DNA of 64,000 nt, from contig CP000474.1 in assembly GCA_000014925.1 (NCBI GenBank), positions 3,038,001 to 3,102,000 on the forward strand. The letters are read 5' to 3'. A program made the position numbers and the translations under genes. Numbering within the stretch: the stretch's first letter is position 1; the number at the start of each line of letters is the position of its first letter. Shown here in pieces: positions 8,746 through 17,410 of the stretch. This DNA is from Paenarthrobacter aurescens TC1. GTDB lineage: Bacteria > Actinomycetota > Actinomycetes > Actinomycetales > Micrococcaceae. Under the pieces are notes generated by a model. That model was not told the DNA's origin, ran no database searches, and saw only the letters and a program-made list of their open reading frames with translations.

Positions 8746-9693
8746 ATGAGTCACCCCAGTTACCCACCCGCGCCGCAGAACGACGCCGGAGCAGGAATTC
8801 CGCAGGTGCCTGCCGCACCCTACGCTTACGGCCGCCAGTTCCAGGGTGGGGCACAGCCGGGCTACCAGCCCGGACCGGATTCAGGCCCCTACGGATCCCC
8901 GGTGGGAGCTCCGGCGAAGTCCTTCATGACCACATGGATCCTGGCCCTGCTCCTGGGTAGCTTCGGTGTGGACCGCTTCTATCTGGGCAAGATCGGTACC
9001 GGAATCGCGAAGCTGCTCACAGCCGGCGGCTTCGGTATCTGGTCCATCGTTGACCTCATCATCACGCTGACGGGAAACGCCCGGGACAAGCAGGGCCGTC
9101 CGCTTGCGGGTTACCCGGAGAACAAGAAGAAGGCATGGATCATCACCATTGTCGTCTGGTTCGCGGGCCTGATTGTCGGAATCGTGTCCACGGTGTTGTC
9201 GTTGACCTTTGTTGCTGCTGCAGTCCAGGGTGCAGGCACCGATGCCCCGGTCCTGCCGTCGGCCTCCCAGGAAGCACCGGCACCGTCGTCGGGCACTGCC
9301 TCTGATGACGGTTCCTTAACCGTCACCATGTCCGAGGGCAACACCGTGAAGGTCAGCCTCCTGAACTCCGGTTACACCACCGAAATTCCCGGGATGTCCT
9401 ACATGAAACCGACCAGGGGAGGCTTCCTCCTCTTGGAGGTTTCCTGGGAGGCCACAGCTGGAAGCAGTTACGCCTCACCCTCGAACTTCGAGGCCTTCGA
9501 CGCGGACGGCGCCAAGGGCGAGGAGATCTACGTGGAGGAAGGTCTGGGAGGACTGCCTTCCGGGGATGTTGCCGCCGGAGAGATGCAGCGGGGAGTCATT
9601 GCCTTCGACATCAAGAACGGCCCCACCACAGTGGTCATCAGCGATGACTTCGGCGACAAGGCAGCTACTTTCACCCTGACGCCGGCAAACTAA
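8746..9693 (+). CDS. TM2-domain membrane protein with extracytoplasmic DUF4352-like tail
   Basis: A 315-residue membrane protein. Residues 1-58 are Pro/Tyr/Gly/Gln-rich and disordered. Residues 60-115 form a TM2 domain: ILALLLGSFGVDRFYLGK, then GGFGIWSIVDLI, with the DRF motif in the loop between two helices. A third helix follows (about 127-157), then a Ser/Ala/Pro linker and a beta-rich domain (about 185-315) like the DUF4352 immunoglobulin-type domains of surface proteins. It probably faces outward. The biochemical role is unknown. Confidence 0.8.
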   Translation: MSHPSYPPAPQNDAGAGIPQVPAAPYAYGRQFQGGAQPGYQPGPDSGPYGSPVGAPAKSFMTTWILALLLGSFGVDRFYLGKIGTGIAKLLTAGGFGIWSIVDLIITLTGNARDKQGRPLAGYPENKKKAWIITIVVWFAGLIVGIVSTVLSLTFVAAAVQGAGTDAPVLPSASQEAPAPSSGTASDDGSLTVTMSEGNTVKVSLLNSGYTTEIPGMSYMKPTRGGFLLLEVSWEATAGSSYASPSNFEAFDADGAKGEEIYVEEGLGGLPSGDVAAGEMQRGVIAFDIKNGPTTVVISDDFGDKAATFTLTPAN

Positions 9694-9723
9694 ACAGCCG
9701 GCCCGGTCCATACCGCCGCACGG

Positions 9724-9758
9724 AAAGCCCGTTGCCCCCTTGGGGTAGCGGGCTTTTT
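9724..9758 (+). terminator. Rho-independent terminator after the TM2 gene
   Basis: AAAGCCCGTTGCCCC (9724-9738) pairs with 9742-9756 (one G-T pair) across a three-base loop and runs into TTTTT. Confidence 0.9.
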
Positions 9759-9794
9759 GGGTGGGACATCCAAGACTATCCGCCGGTTTCGGGC

Positions 9795-9807
9795 TACCCT
9801 GATTTTC
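9795..9807 (+). promoter_or_regulatory. -10 box of the RNB gene (leaderless)
   Basis: TACCCT (9795-9800) lies seven bases before the GTG at 9808. No Shine-Dalgarno is present. Confidence 0.45.
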
Positions 9808-11310
9808 GTGTCACATCATCGGATAGCGCCCAACGTCGACGACTCCTCGGACCAGCTCGCCGCGGCGCTTGCCGCTCTCAGGACAGAGCTGGAACTCCCT
9901 GGCGAATACCCGGCAGAAGCTGTGCAAGAAGCACGGCAAGCCGTCGCGGACCTTGAGTTGCCGGGTCAGGACCTGCGGCACGTACCATTCGTGACCATTG
10001 ATCCGGCGACCTCCACGGACTTGGACCAGGCCCTGTTCATTGACCGTGCCGGCGACGGCTACAAGGTCCTCTACGCAATCGCCGATGTCCCGTCTTTCGT
10101 GGAACCGGGTGGGGCACTGGACCACGAAACCCGTCACCGCGGGCAGACCTTCTATGCTCCTGACGGGCGGATCCCGCTGCATCCGGAGGTCATCAGCGAG
10201 AACGCCGGCAGCCTCTTGGCCGATCAGGACTGCAGTGCGTTCGTGTGGGACTTCGACTTGGACGCGGAAGCTGAAGTGTTGGCTGTCACCGTTGCCCGCG
10301 CCGCCGTTCGCAGCAGGGCCAAACTCAGCTATAAGGGCGCTCAGCAGCAGATTGACGACGGTACGGCCCCGCCCGTACTTCAGCTCCTCAAAGAAGTGGG
10401 AATCAAGCGTGTTGAACTGGAACGGCGTCGCGGCGGCGCAAGCCTCAACATGCCGGAACAGGAAATCGTCCAAGCAACCGACGGCGGCGGATACAGGATC
10501 GCGGCTGCCCCCTCCCTCCCGGTTGAGGACTGGAACGCGCAGATCTCGCTCATGACCGGCATGGCCGCCGCGCAGATGATGCTCAACGGAAAAGTGGGCA
10601 TCCTGCGTACCATGCCCGCTCCTGATGACCGGTCACTGCTCCATTTCAAGCGCCAGACCTCCGCTCTGGGCAAGCCCTGGGACGGCCACGTCACCTACGG
10701 CGAGTACCTGAGGACGTTGGACGCATCCGATCCCCAACAGCTGGCCATCCTTCACTCTGCCGGTATGTTGTTCCGAGGCGCCGGTTACACCCCCTTTGAC
10801 GGAGAGCTGCCGGCAATCGTGACCCAAGCAGCCATCGGGGCTCCGTATGCACACGCCACGGCACCCCTGCGCCGGCTCATCGATCGCTTTGTCCTGGTGA
10901 TCTGCGAGGCGCTCAGCAACAACCACGACATCCCGCAGTGGGCTCGGGAGGCACTCCCTTCATTGCCGGAGATCATGGCGGCCTCCGACCAGTTGGCCGG
11001 ACGCCTCGAACGTGCGGCGCTGGACACTGTGGAAGCAGCCCTCGTAGCCAACCACGTGGGCCAGGAATTCGACGCTGTAGTCATTTCGGGGTCCAAGCCC
11101 TCCAATGGGGCCGGTTCCAAAGCTGCCAACGGCAATGGCAGTAACAACGGCGGCAGCAACGGCAACGGGCCCTTTGGCGTCATACAAATATCAGACCCTG
11201 CTGTAACGGCCCGGTGCGACGGAGAAATGGAGTCTGGAACCAAAGTCCGGGTGCGGCTGCTGAAGGCCGATATCGCCAGCCGGGAGATCAGGTTCGAGCT
11301 GCTGCCCTGA
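9808..11310 (+). CDS. RNB-domain (RNase II/R family) exoribonuclease
   Basis: A 500-residue 3'-5' exoribonuclease-type protein. The RNB catalytic region (about 60-380) starts FVTIDPATSTDLDQALFI; the last acidic position of the RNase II/R DFDDA motif is DQ here, as I recall for the shorter actinobacterial branch. Further landmarks are YAIADVPSFVEPGG, HETRHRGQTFYAPDGRIPLHP, SYKGAQQQID and ATAPLRRLIDRF. No N-terminal cold-shock domains are present. The C-terminal S1-like strand region is interrupted by a Gly/Asn/Ser-rich stretch (residues about 430-453). GTG 9808 is chosen for its -10 spacing. Confidence 0.87.
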   Translation: MSHHRIAPNVDDSSDQLAAALAALRTELELPGEYPAEAVQEARQAVADLELPGQDLRHVPFVTIDPATSTDLDQALFIDRAGDGYKVLYAIADVPSFVEPGGALDHETRHRGQTFYAPDGRIPLHPEVISENAGSLLADQDCSAFVWDFDLDAEAEVLAVTVARAAVRSRAKLSYKGAQQQIDDGTAPPVLQLLKEVGIKRVELERRRGGASLNMPEQEIVQATDGGGYRIAAAPSLPVEDWNAQISLMTGMAAAQMMLNGKVGILRTMPAPDDRSLLHFKRQTSALGKPWDGHVTYGEYLRTLDASDPQQLAILHSAGMLFRGAGYTPFDGELPAIVTQAAIGAPYAHATAPLRRLIDRFVLVICEALSNNHDIPQWAREALPSLPEIMAASDQLAGRLERAALDTVEAALVANHVGQEFDAVVISGSKPSNGAGSKAANGNGSNNGGSNGNGPFGVIQISDPAVTARCDGEMESGTKVRVRLLKADIASREIRFELLP

Positions 11311-11587
11311 CGCCGTTCTGCCGACGATCCGGGCTTTCCGGCCCCCAGAGGATAGACTGGGCTTGTAGTAATGGATGCCCGGTCGTTGATTCAGTTAATT
11401 TTTGAACTCAACAAGCCCGCCCCTACGCGATCTTGAGATGTACCAACTGGTCACCAGTGCCAGTACTTAGATAGCCCGCGATCGGCTTCCACTGGACTTG
11501 CTTGCGCGCCCGTTCGTGCTCCGGTACGGCTCCGCCGCCGCCGTTGAGCATGCAGCGCCAATGCCCAAATGAATAAGGAAACTCCCT
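11311..11587 (+). promoter_or_regulatory. Long leader region of the DEAD-box helicase gene
   Basis: These 277 bases hold no convincing gene. TAGACT (11353-11358) is a possible -10, giving a leader of about 220 bases. GTTGATTCAGTT (11384-11395) can partly pair with GAACTCAAC (about 11403-11411). A long 5' leader is common in cold-inducible helicase genes. AAGGAA stands seven bases before the GTG start. Confidence 0.35.
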
Positions 11588-13288
11588 GTGAGTGAATTGC
11601 ATACCCACGAAGTCCTGACGGACTCCACCGGAACCGAATCCATCGAACCCGAGGAAACGATCATCTCGGATGAGACGCCCCACGAGATCGAAGAGAAGTC
11701 GTTCGCTGACTTCAACGTCCGCGCCGACATCGTTGAGTCTTTGGCCGACGCCGGAATCACGCACCCGTTCCCCATCCAGGCAATGACCCTGCCGGTCGCC
11801 TTGAGCGGCCACGACATCATCGGCCAAGCCAAAACCGGTACCGGAAAAACGCTTGGCTTCGGCATCCCCGCCCTCCAGCGCGTCGCCGGAAGGGATGATG
11901 CGGGTTACGCCAAGCTCGCTGTCCCGGGCGCACCGCAGGCACTGGTCATCGTCCCCACGCGTGAGCTTGCCGTGCAGGTAGCCAACGACCTCCAGGCCGC
12001 GTCACGCAAGCGCAACGCCCGCATCGCCACCATCTACGGCGGCCGCGCCTACGAACCCCAGATTGATGCCCTGCAGAAGGGCGTCGAAATCGTAGTGGGC
12101 ACCCCTGGCCGGCTGATCGATCTCTACAAGCAGAAGCACCTGAGCCTCAAGAACGTCAAGATGGTGATCCTTGACGAAGCCGACGAAATGCTGGACCTTG
12201 GCTTCCTCCCCGACGTCGAGACCCTGATCGCCGGCACCCCCGCGGTTCGGCAAACGCTCCTCTTCTCGGCAACCATGCCCGGCCCCGTCATCGCTATGGC
12301 TCGCCGCTACATGACGCAGCCCACCCACATCCGGGCAGCCGACCCGAATGATGAAGGCCTGACCAAGCGCGACATCCGCCAACTCATCTACCGTGCACAC
12401 AGCATGGACAAGACCGAGGTTGTGGCCCGCATCCTGCAGGCCCGCGGACGTGGCCGCACCATCATCTTCACCAAGACCAAACGCACCGCCGCGAAAGTTG
12501 CCGAGGAACTCGTTGACCGCGGCTTCGCGGCTGCAGCCATTCACGGCGACCTCGGCCAGGGCGCCCGTGAACAGGCCCTCCGCGCGTTCCGCAACAACAA
12601 AGTTGACGTCCTGGTAGCCACCGACGTCGCAGCCCGCGGCATCGACGTTGATGACGTTACCCATGTCATCAACTACCAGTGCGTGGAAGACGAAAAGATC
12701 TACCTGCACCGCGTTGGACGTACGGGCCGCGCAGGTAACAAGGGCACCGCCGTAACGTTTGTTGACTGGGACGACATGCCTCGCTGGGGCCTGATCAACA
12801 AAGCCCTGGGACTCAGCGTTCCCGAGCCCGTTGAAACCTACTCCTCGTCGCCGCACCTGTACACGGATCTGGACATTCCCGAGGGCACCAAGGGTCGTCT
12901 GCCGCGCAACAAGCGCGTCCTCGCCGGCGTTGACGCCGAAGTCCTTGAGGACCTCGGCGAAACCGGCAAGAAGAATGCACGCTCCGGCGGCTCAGGCCGG
13001 GATGGCGGACGTGACGGCAAGCGTGACGGCGGTCGCGGACGCTCCGGCAGGTCCGGTGACGCCGAGTCCAGCGAATCCAAGGGCGAGGGCGGTCGCAACC
13101 GTACGCGCCGCCGTCGTACTTCTGATGGCGAGGCAGCCCCCGCTGCCGGTGCCTCGGAAACCCGCACTGCCACCGCAGACAACGCGGAGAAGCCGGCCCG
13201 CACGCGCCGGACCCGCACGCGCCGCCGCAACGGCGAAGTGGTCTCCGGTGAGACCGCAGCTGCCCAGTCCGGCAGCACCGAGGCCTAA
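11588..13288 (+). CDS. DEAD-box ATP-dependent RNA helicase
   Basis: A 566-residue RNA helicase for RNA or ribosome remodelling. All core motifs are visible: Q motif (THPFPIQAMTLP), I (AKTGTGKT), Ia (PTRELAVQ), Ib (TPGRL), II (DEAD), III (SAT), IV (IIFTKTK), V (ATDVAARGIDV) and VI (HRVGRTGRAG). Residues beyond about 445 form a disordered tail rich in Gly, Arg, Ser and Ala, with repeated RDGGRDGKRDGGRGR and RTRTRRR blocks, probably RNA-binding. The GTG start has AAGGAA upstream. Only eight bases separate its stop from the methyltransferase ATG. Confidence 0.95.
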   Translation: MSELHTHEVLTDSTGTESIEPEETIISDETPHEIEEKSFADFNVRADIVESLADAGITHPFPIQAMTLPVALSGHDIIGQAKTGTGKTLGFGIPALQRVAGRDDAGYAKLAVPGAPQALVIVPTRELAVQVANDLQAASRKRNARIATIYGGRAYEPQIDALQKGVEIVVGTPGRLIDLYKQKHLSLKNVKMVILDEADEMLDLGFLPDVETLIAGTPAVRQTLLFSATMPGPVIAMARRYMTQPTHIRAADPNDEGLTKRDIRQLIYRAHSMDKTEVVARILQARGRGRTIIFTKTKRTAAKVAEELVDRGFAAAAIHGDLGQGAREQALRAFRNNKVDVLVATDVAARGIDVDDVTHVINYQCVEDEKIYLHRVGRTGRAGNKGTAVTFVDWDDMPRWGLINKALGLSVPEPVETYSSSPHLYTDLDIPEGTKGRLPRNKRVLAGVDAEVLEDLGETGKKNARSGGSGRDGGRDGKRDGGRGRSGRSGDAESSESKGEGGRNRTRRRRTSDGEAAPAAGASETRTATADNAEKPARTRRTRTRRRNGEVVSGETAAAQSGSTEA

Positions 13289-13296
13289 AAACCTCA

Positions 13297-14211
13297 ATGA
13301 CTGAATCTGTTTGGGCGCCGGACGGCGGCAACTTGGTGGTGCACGCGGACAACGCGGAGTTCCTCCCTACGCTGCCGGACGGCGCCTTCACACTCATCTA
13401 CGTGGACCCGCCCTTCAACACGGGCCGGGTCCAACGCCGCCAGGAAACCCGCATGGTCCGCAACGCGGACGGCGACGGCGACCGCGTCGGCTTCAAGGGC
13501 CGCTCTTACGACACCATCAAGGGCGCCCTGCACAGCTACGACGACGCCTTCAGCGACTACTGGTCCTTCCTGGAGCCCAAGCTCGTGGAGGCTTGGCGGC
13601 TGCTGGCCGACGACGGCACCCTGTACCTGCATTTGGATTACCGGGAAGTCCACTACGCCAAGGTGATGCTGGACTCCATCTTCGGCCGGGAATGCTTCCT
13701 CAACGAGATCATCTGGGCCTACGATTACGGCGCCCGCGCCAAGAACCGCTGGCCCACCAAGCACGACAACATTTTGGTGTACGTCAAGAACCCCACCAAG
13801 TATCACTTCGACAACGCCGAAGTGGACCGGGAACCGTACATGGCACCCGGACTGGTCACCCCCGCCAAACGCGAGCTCGGCAAGCTGCCCACGGATGTCT
13901 GGTGGCACACCATCGTTTCGCCTACCGGCCGCGAAAAGACCGGCTATCCTACCCAAAAACCCGAGGGCCTGGTACGCAGGATTGTCTCCGCATCAAGCCG
14001 AGAGGGCGATTGGTGCCTCGATTTCTTCGCTGGTTCAGGGACCCTCGGTGCTGTGGCAGCCAAACTGGGCCGCAACTTTGTGTGCGTCGACCAGAACGAA
14101 CAAGCCATCGAAGTCATGCGAAAACGGCTGGGCACCAAGGCCGACTTCCGCCGGAGCGGCTCATTGCCGGACGCCAGCCTGGATCAGGCAGCGCCCTTCA
14201 CGAAGGCCTGA
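13297..14211 (+). CDS. Orphan site-specific DNA methyltransferase (beta-class, N6A/N4C type)
   Basis: A 304-residue amino-methyltransferase. Motif IV (DPPF, residues 37-40, within LIYVDPPFNTGR) comes before the SAM-binding motif I (LDFFAGSGTLG, about 247-257). That order marks the beta class, with the target-recognition region between them. YPTQKPEGLVRRI (motif X region) and FVCVDQNEQAIEV complete the SAM site. There is no restriction endonuclease nearby, so it is likely a regulatory or housekeeping methylase. It starts eight bases after the helicase stop and overlaps the convergent marC by 28 bp. The recognition sequence is unknown. Confidence 0.88.
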   Translation: MTESVWAPDGGNLVVHADNAEFLPTLPDGAFTLIYVDPPFNTGRVQRRQETRMVRNADGDGDRVGFKGRSYDTIKGALHSYDDAFSDYWSFLEPKLVEAWRLLADDGTLYLHLDYREVHYAKVMLDSIFGRECFLNEIIWAYDYGARAKNRWPTKHDNILVYVKNPTKYHFDNAEVDREPYMAPGLVTPAKRELGKLPTDVWWHTIVSPTGREKTGYPTQKPEGLVRRIVSASSREGDWCLDFFAGSGTLGAVAAKLGRNFVCVDQNEQAIEVMRKRLGTKADFRRSGSLPDASLDQAAPFTKA

Positions 14212-14792
14212 ACTGCGTCCGCGATCATTTGGACGGCAATGGCTGACAACAGCAGGCCGGCAATCCGGGTGACCAGCTCCACTCCGTTTTCCCCGAGCAC
14301 CCGCTGCACGACGCCCGCGAAGCGCATCGCCAAGTACAGCGAGCCAAGCACCACAGCGATGCCGAGCCCCACCGCCAAATACTCCGCGAGCTGGCTGGAC
14401 TGCTGCACGAAAACCATGACGGCAACGATCGCGCCCGGCCCGGCCATGAGCGGCGTTCCCAGTGGCACAAAAGCCACGTTCTTGTACTTGGCGGCATTCT
14501 CTTCACCACTGGTGGACCCCGTCAGCAGCTGCAGCGCGATCAGCACCAGGAGCAGGCCACCGGCACCCTGCAGGGCAGCCAGCGAGATGTGCATGTAGTT
14601 GAGGATCGACTGGCCAAAGATCGCGAACACCACGATCACACCTGTGGCCACCAACAGGGCCTGGAAAGCGGAGCGGTTACGATCCTTGGCCGACATCTGC
14701 GCCGTCAAGGACATGAAAATCGGCACGGTACCCGGTGGATCCATGATCACGAACAGCGTGACGATCACGGATGCGAGCAACTGCAGATCCAT
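14184..14792 (-). CDS. MarC-family integral membrane protein
   Basis: A 202-residue protein with six predicted membrane helices, matching MarC/UPF0056: VIMDPPGTVPIFMSLT, ALQLLTGS, FVPLGTPLMAGPGAI and GLLLSAIAVQMIADAV. Transport or resistance roles once proposed for MarC are not well supported, so function stays open. AAAGGGG precedes ATG 14792. The last nine codons overlap the methyltransferase tail on the other strand. It is 13 bases downstream of the PHP gene, and the two probably share a transcript. Confidence 0.9.
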   Translation of the reverse strand: MDLQLLASVIVTLFVIMDPPGTVPIFMSLTAQMSAKDRNRSAFQALLVATGVIVVFAIFGQSILNYMHISLAALQGAGGLLLVLIALQLLTGSTSGEENAAKYKNVAFVPLGTPLMAGPGAIVAVMVFVQQSSQLAEYLAVGLGIAVVLGSLYLAMRFAGVVQRVLGENGVELVTRIAGLLLSAIAVQMIADAVQAFVKGAA

Positions 14793-14805
14793 CAGCGGAC
14801 CCCTT

Positions 14806-15651
14806 TCACCGAATGACCGTGCTGCCTGTTGCCAACTCCTCTATCCGTGACAAGACTGCGGGCGAGGTAGTGTTTTCGCCCAACAGGTTAGGCTTGCCCG
14901 CTCCGTGGTAGTCGGAGGACCCCGTCATGAGCAAACCGTGTTCGGCGGCCAAGCCGCGAAGGAATGTCCGGCCCTCCTCCGGGTTGTCCCGATGTTCAAC
15001 CTCAAGTCCCAGAAGTCCGGCATCAATCATGTCCTGGTAGGTTTTCTCCCCCACAATGCGTCCCCGCGATGAGGCCACAGGGTGGGCAAAGACGGGGACG
15101 CCGCCAGCCGCGCGGACAAGCTCGACGGCGACCGCCGGGTTGGGTGCATAGTGCTGCACGAAGTACCGCGAATGTGAAGTGAGGATGGACGTAAAAGCCT
15201 CCGTGCGATCCGCCACCACACCGGCAGCCACCAAGGCATCGGCGATGTGCGGGCGGCCCACCGTGGCACCGGGAGCCACATGGTGAATCACGTCGTCCCA
15301 CGTCAACGGATAATCCTCGGACAACAATGTGACCATGTGCTCGGCGCGGGTGAGCCGGGCGTCCTTGGACTTGGTGATTTCCTCCAGCAGGCCGGCATGG
15401 GCGGGATCGTGGAGGTAACTGAGCAAATGGACGCTGATTCCCTGCTCCGTCCGGCAGGAGATCTCCATTCCAGGAACGAACGCAATGCCATGTTCCCTGG
15501 CAGCAGCGGCAGCGGACTCCCAACCATCAGTGGAATCGTGATCGGTCAGCGCCACGGCATCCAGACCGGCCGAGACGGCAGAGATGATCACTCCGGCCGG
15601 TGTCTCGGTTCCGTCGGAAACATTTGAGTGCGCATGCAGGTCTATCCTCAC
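14806..15651 (-). CDS. PHP-domain phosphoesterase (TrpH / RNase AM type)
   Basis: A 281-residue metal-dependent phosphoesterase; relatives act as 5'-3' exoribonuclease or as 3',5'-nucleoside bisphosphate phosphatase. PHP metal motifs are clear: DLHAHSNVSDG (HxH), ALTDHDSTDG (DHD), FVPGMEISC (Glu), RPHIADAL, VFAHP and SSDYHG. The start is GTG 15651, preceded six bases upstream by TAGGCT, suggesting a leaderless mRNA. It is divergent from aminopeptidase P and upstream of marC. Confidence 0.88.
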   Translation of the reverse strand: MRIDLHAHSNVSDGTETPAGVIISAVSAGLDAVALTDHDSTDGWESAAAAAREHGIAFVPGMEISCRTEQGISVHLLSYLHDPAHAGLLEEITKSKDARLTRAEHMVTLLSEDYPLTWDDVIHHVAPGATVGRPHIADALVAAGVVADRTEAFTSILTSHSRYFVQHYAPNPAVAVELVRAAGGVPVFAHPVASSRGRIVGEKTYQDMIDAGLLGLEVEHRDNPEEGRTFLRGLAAEHGLLMTGSSDYHGAGKPNLLGENTTSPAVLSRIEELATGSTVIR

Positions 15652-15663
15652 TTTCCCAGCCTA
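15652..15663 (-). promoter_or_regulatory. -10 box of the PHP gene (leaderless)
   Basis: TAGGCT on the minus strand (15663-15658), six bases, then GTG 15651; no Shine-Dalgarno. Confidence 0.45.
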
Positions 15664-15731
15664 TGGGATGCGGGCGTGCTTGGAGTGTTGCGCCGTTGGC
15701 CTCTCCACGAAACTGGTGGGACGATGTAACG

Positions 15732-17306
15732 GTGAACGATGCCGAAAACACCCAGAACTCGTCCTCCCAGCCACTGCAAGAGCGCGTCAACAACCGCTCG
15801 CAAAGGCCCACATCCGATGCCTTCAAGGCATTCATGGCCAGCAACTGGGCGCCCGCCCCGCAGGTGACCCCTGCGCGTGACGCCGTTGCAGACCATGCCG
15901 CGCGCCGCCGTCGTACTATTTCCGAACTGTTCAAGGGCGAACGGCTCGTTGTCCCGGCCGGTCCACTGAAGGTCCGATCCAACGACTGCGACTACCGTTT
16001 CCGTCCCCACTCCGGTTTCGCCCACCTCACTGGCCTGGGCCTCGACCACGAGCCCGACGCCGTGTTGATCCTGGAGCCCGTAGCTGAAGGAAAGGGCGAC
16101 GACGGCGGTCACCACACCGCGACGCTCTACTTCCGTCCGCTGGCCGGCCGGGACACAGAACAGTTCTACGCTGACTCCCGCGCAGGCGAGTTCTGGATCG
16201 GTGCACGCCCCACGCTCGCAGAATTCGAAGCCCGGCTCGGCCTGCCCACCGCGCACATCTCTGAGCTCGAAATGGCAATCACCAAGAACGTGGGCGCCCC
16301 GGAAATCGGCGGCATCTCCATTCGACTGGTCCGCAAGGTGGACGAGAACATCGACGCACTGGTTGATACCGCCCGCTACAACACGGCCAAGGACCCCGAG
16401 AACCTGGACCTCGGCGAACTCGACGCCCTGGACGAGAAGCTCAGCGAAGCACTGTCAGAGCTGCGCCTCCTCAAGGACGACTGGGAAATCGAGCAGATGA
16501 AGATTGCCGTGGCGGCAACGGTGGAAGGCTTCGCTGACGTAGTCCGCGCCCTTCCCCGCGCGCTGACCCACGCGCGCGGAGAGCGGGTAGTTGAAGGCGC
16601 CTTCTTCGCCCGCGCCCGCGAGGAAGGCAACGAACTCGGCTACGACACCATTGCCGCGTCCGGCAACAACGCCACGGTTCTGCACTGGAACCGCAACTCC
16701 GGAACCGTCAACGCCGGCGAGCTCCTTCTCCTCGATGCCGGCGTGGAAGCAGACTCCCTCTACACAGCTGACATCACCCGCACGCTGCCCGCCACCGGCA
16801 CCTTCACCGACGTCCAGCGCAAGGTCTACCAGGCCGTGCTCGACGCCGCCGATGCCGGTTTCGCAGCCGCCCAGCCGGGCGTGAAGTTCCGCGACATCCA
16901 CACCGCGGCAACCACGGTCCTGGCCGAACGCCTGGCTGAATGGGGCCTGCTGCCCGTATCCGTCGAGGAAGCCATCAGCCCGGAGGGCCAGCAACACCGC
17001 CGCTGGATGCCGCACGGCACCAGCCACCACCTGGGCCTCGACGTCCACGACTGTGCGCAGGCAAAACGGGAACTGTACCTCGATGGAATCCTCACCGAAG
17101 GCATGGTTTTCACGATCGAACCGGGTCTCTATTTCAAGAATGAAGACCTCGCCATCCCCGAGGAGTACCGCGGGATCGGCGTCCGCATCGAGGACGACAT
17201 CCTCATGACCGCCGACGGACCCGTCAACCTCAGCGCCGCGCTGCCCCGCGAAGCAGACGACGTCGAGTCCTGGATGGCAGGCATCTACCAGGAAGCCCAA
17301 GGCTAA
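15732..17306 (+). CDS. Xaa-Pro aminopeptidase (aminopeptidase P family, M24B)
   Basis: A 524-residue dimetal peptidase that removes N-terminal residues preceding proline, in the cytosol. The N-terminal AMP_N domain (about 60-200) holds DYRFRPHSGFAHLTGL. The pita-bread catalytic domain carries the five metal ligands in order: Asp in LLLDAGVEA, Asp in TADITRT, His in MPHGTSHHLGLDVHD, Glu in FTIEPGLYF and Glu in GVRIEDD. GTG 15732 is chosen because homologues start with a short polar leader; the open frame to 15600 is antisense to the PHP gene. Confidence 0.93.
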   Translation: MNDAENTQNSSSQPLQERVNNRSQRPTSDAFKAFMASNWAPAPQVTPARDAVADHAARRRRTISELFKGERLVVPAGPLKVRSNDCDYRFRPHSGFAHLTGLGLDHEPDAVLILEPVAEGKGDDGGHHTATLYFRPLAGRDTEQFYADSRAGEFWIGARPTLAEFEARLGLPTAHISELEMAITKNVGAPEIGGISIRLVRKVDENIDALVDTARYNTAKDPENLDLGELDALDEKLSEALSELRLLKDDWEIEQMKIAVAATVEGFADVVRALPRALTHARGERVVEGAFFARAREEGNELGYDTIAASGNNATVLHWNRNSGTVNAGELLLLDAGVEADSLYTADITRTLPATGTFTDVQRKVYQAVLDAADAGFAAAQPGVKFRDIHTAATTVLAERLAEWGLLPVSVEEAISPEGQQHRRWMPHGTSHHLGLDVHDCAQAKRELYLDGILTEGMVFTIEPGLYFKNEDLAIPEEYRGIGVRIEDDILMTADGPVNLSAALPREADDVESWMAGIYQEAQG

Positions 17307-17331
17307 GCGCAGGCCGTTGCCACCACAACAG

Positions 17332-17373
17332 AAAGGGAAGGCCACCGGAGACAGATCCGGTGGCCTTCCCTTT
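17332..17373. terminator. Bidirectional terminator between convergent genes
   Basis: A perfect 18-bp stem (17332-17349 with 17356-17373) with A-run on the left and T-run on the right and a six-base loop. It serves both the aminopeptidase gene and the stress-protein gene. Confidence 0.9.
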
Positions 17374-17410
17374 CTTGTGCTTGACGGAAGCCTTTTGCTC
17401 CGGCGAAGCC

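Noticed and set aside
11560..11575. Mini-ORF ATG CCC AAA TGA in the helicase leader
   Set aside because: Three codons only, without its own ribosome site.
16455..17345. 296-codon open frame on the minus strand
   Set aside because: Antisense to the metal-binding domain of aminopeptidase P, whose ligands are all conserved.
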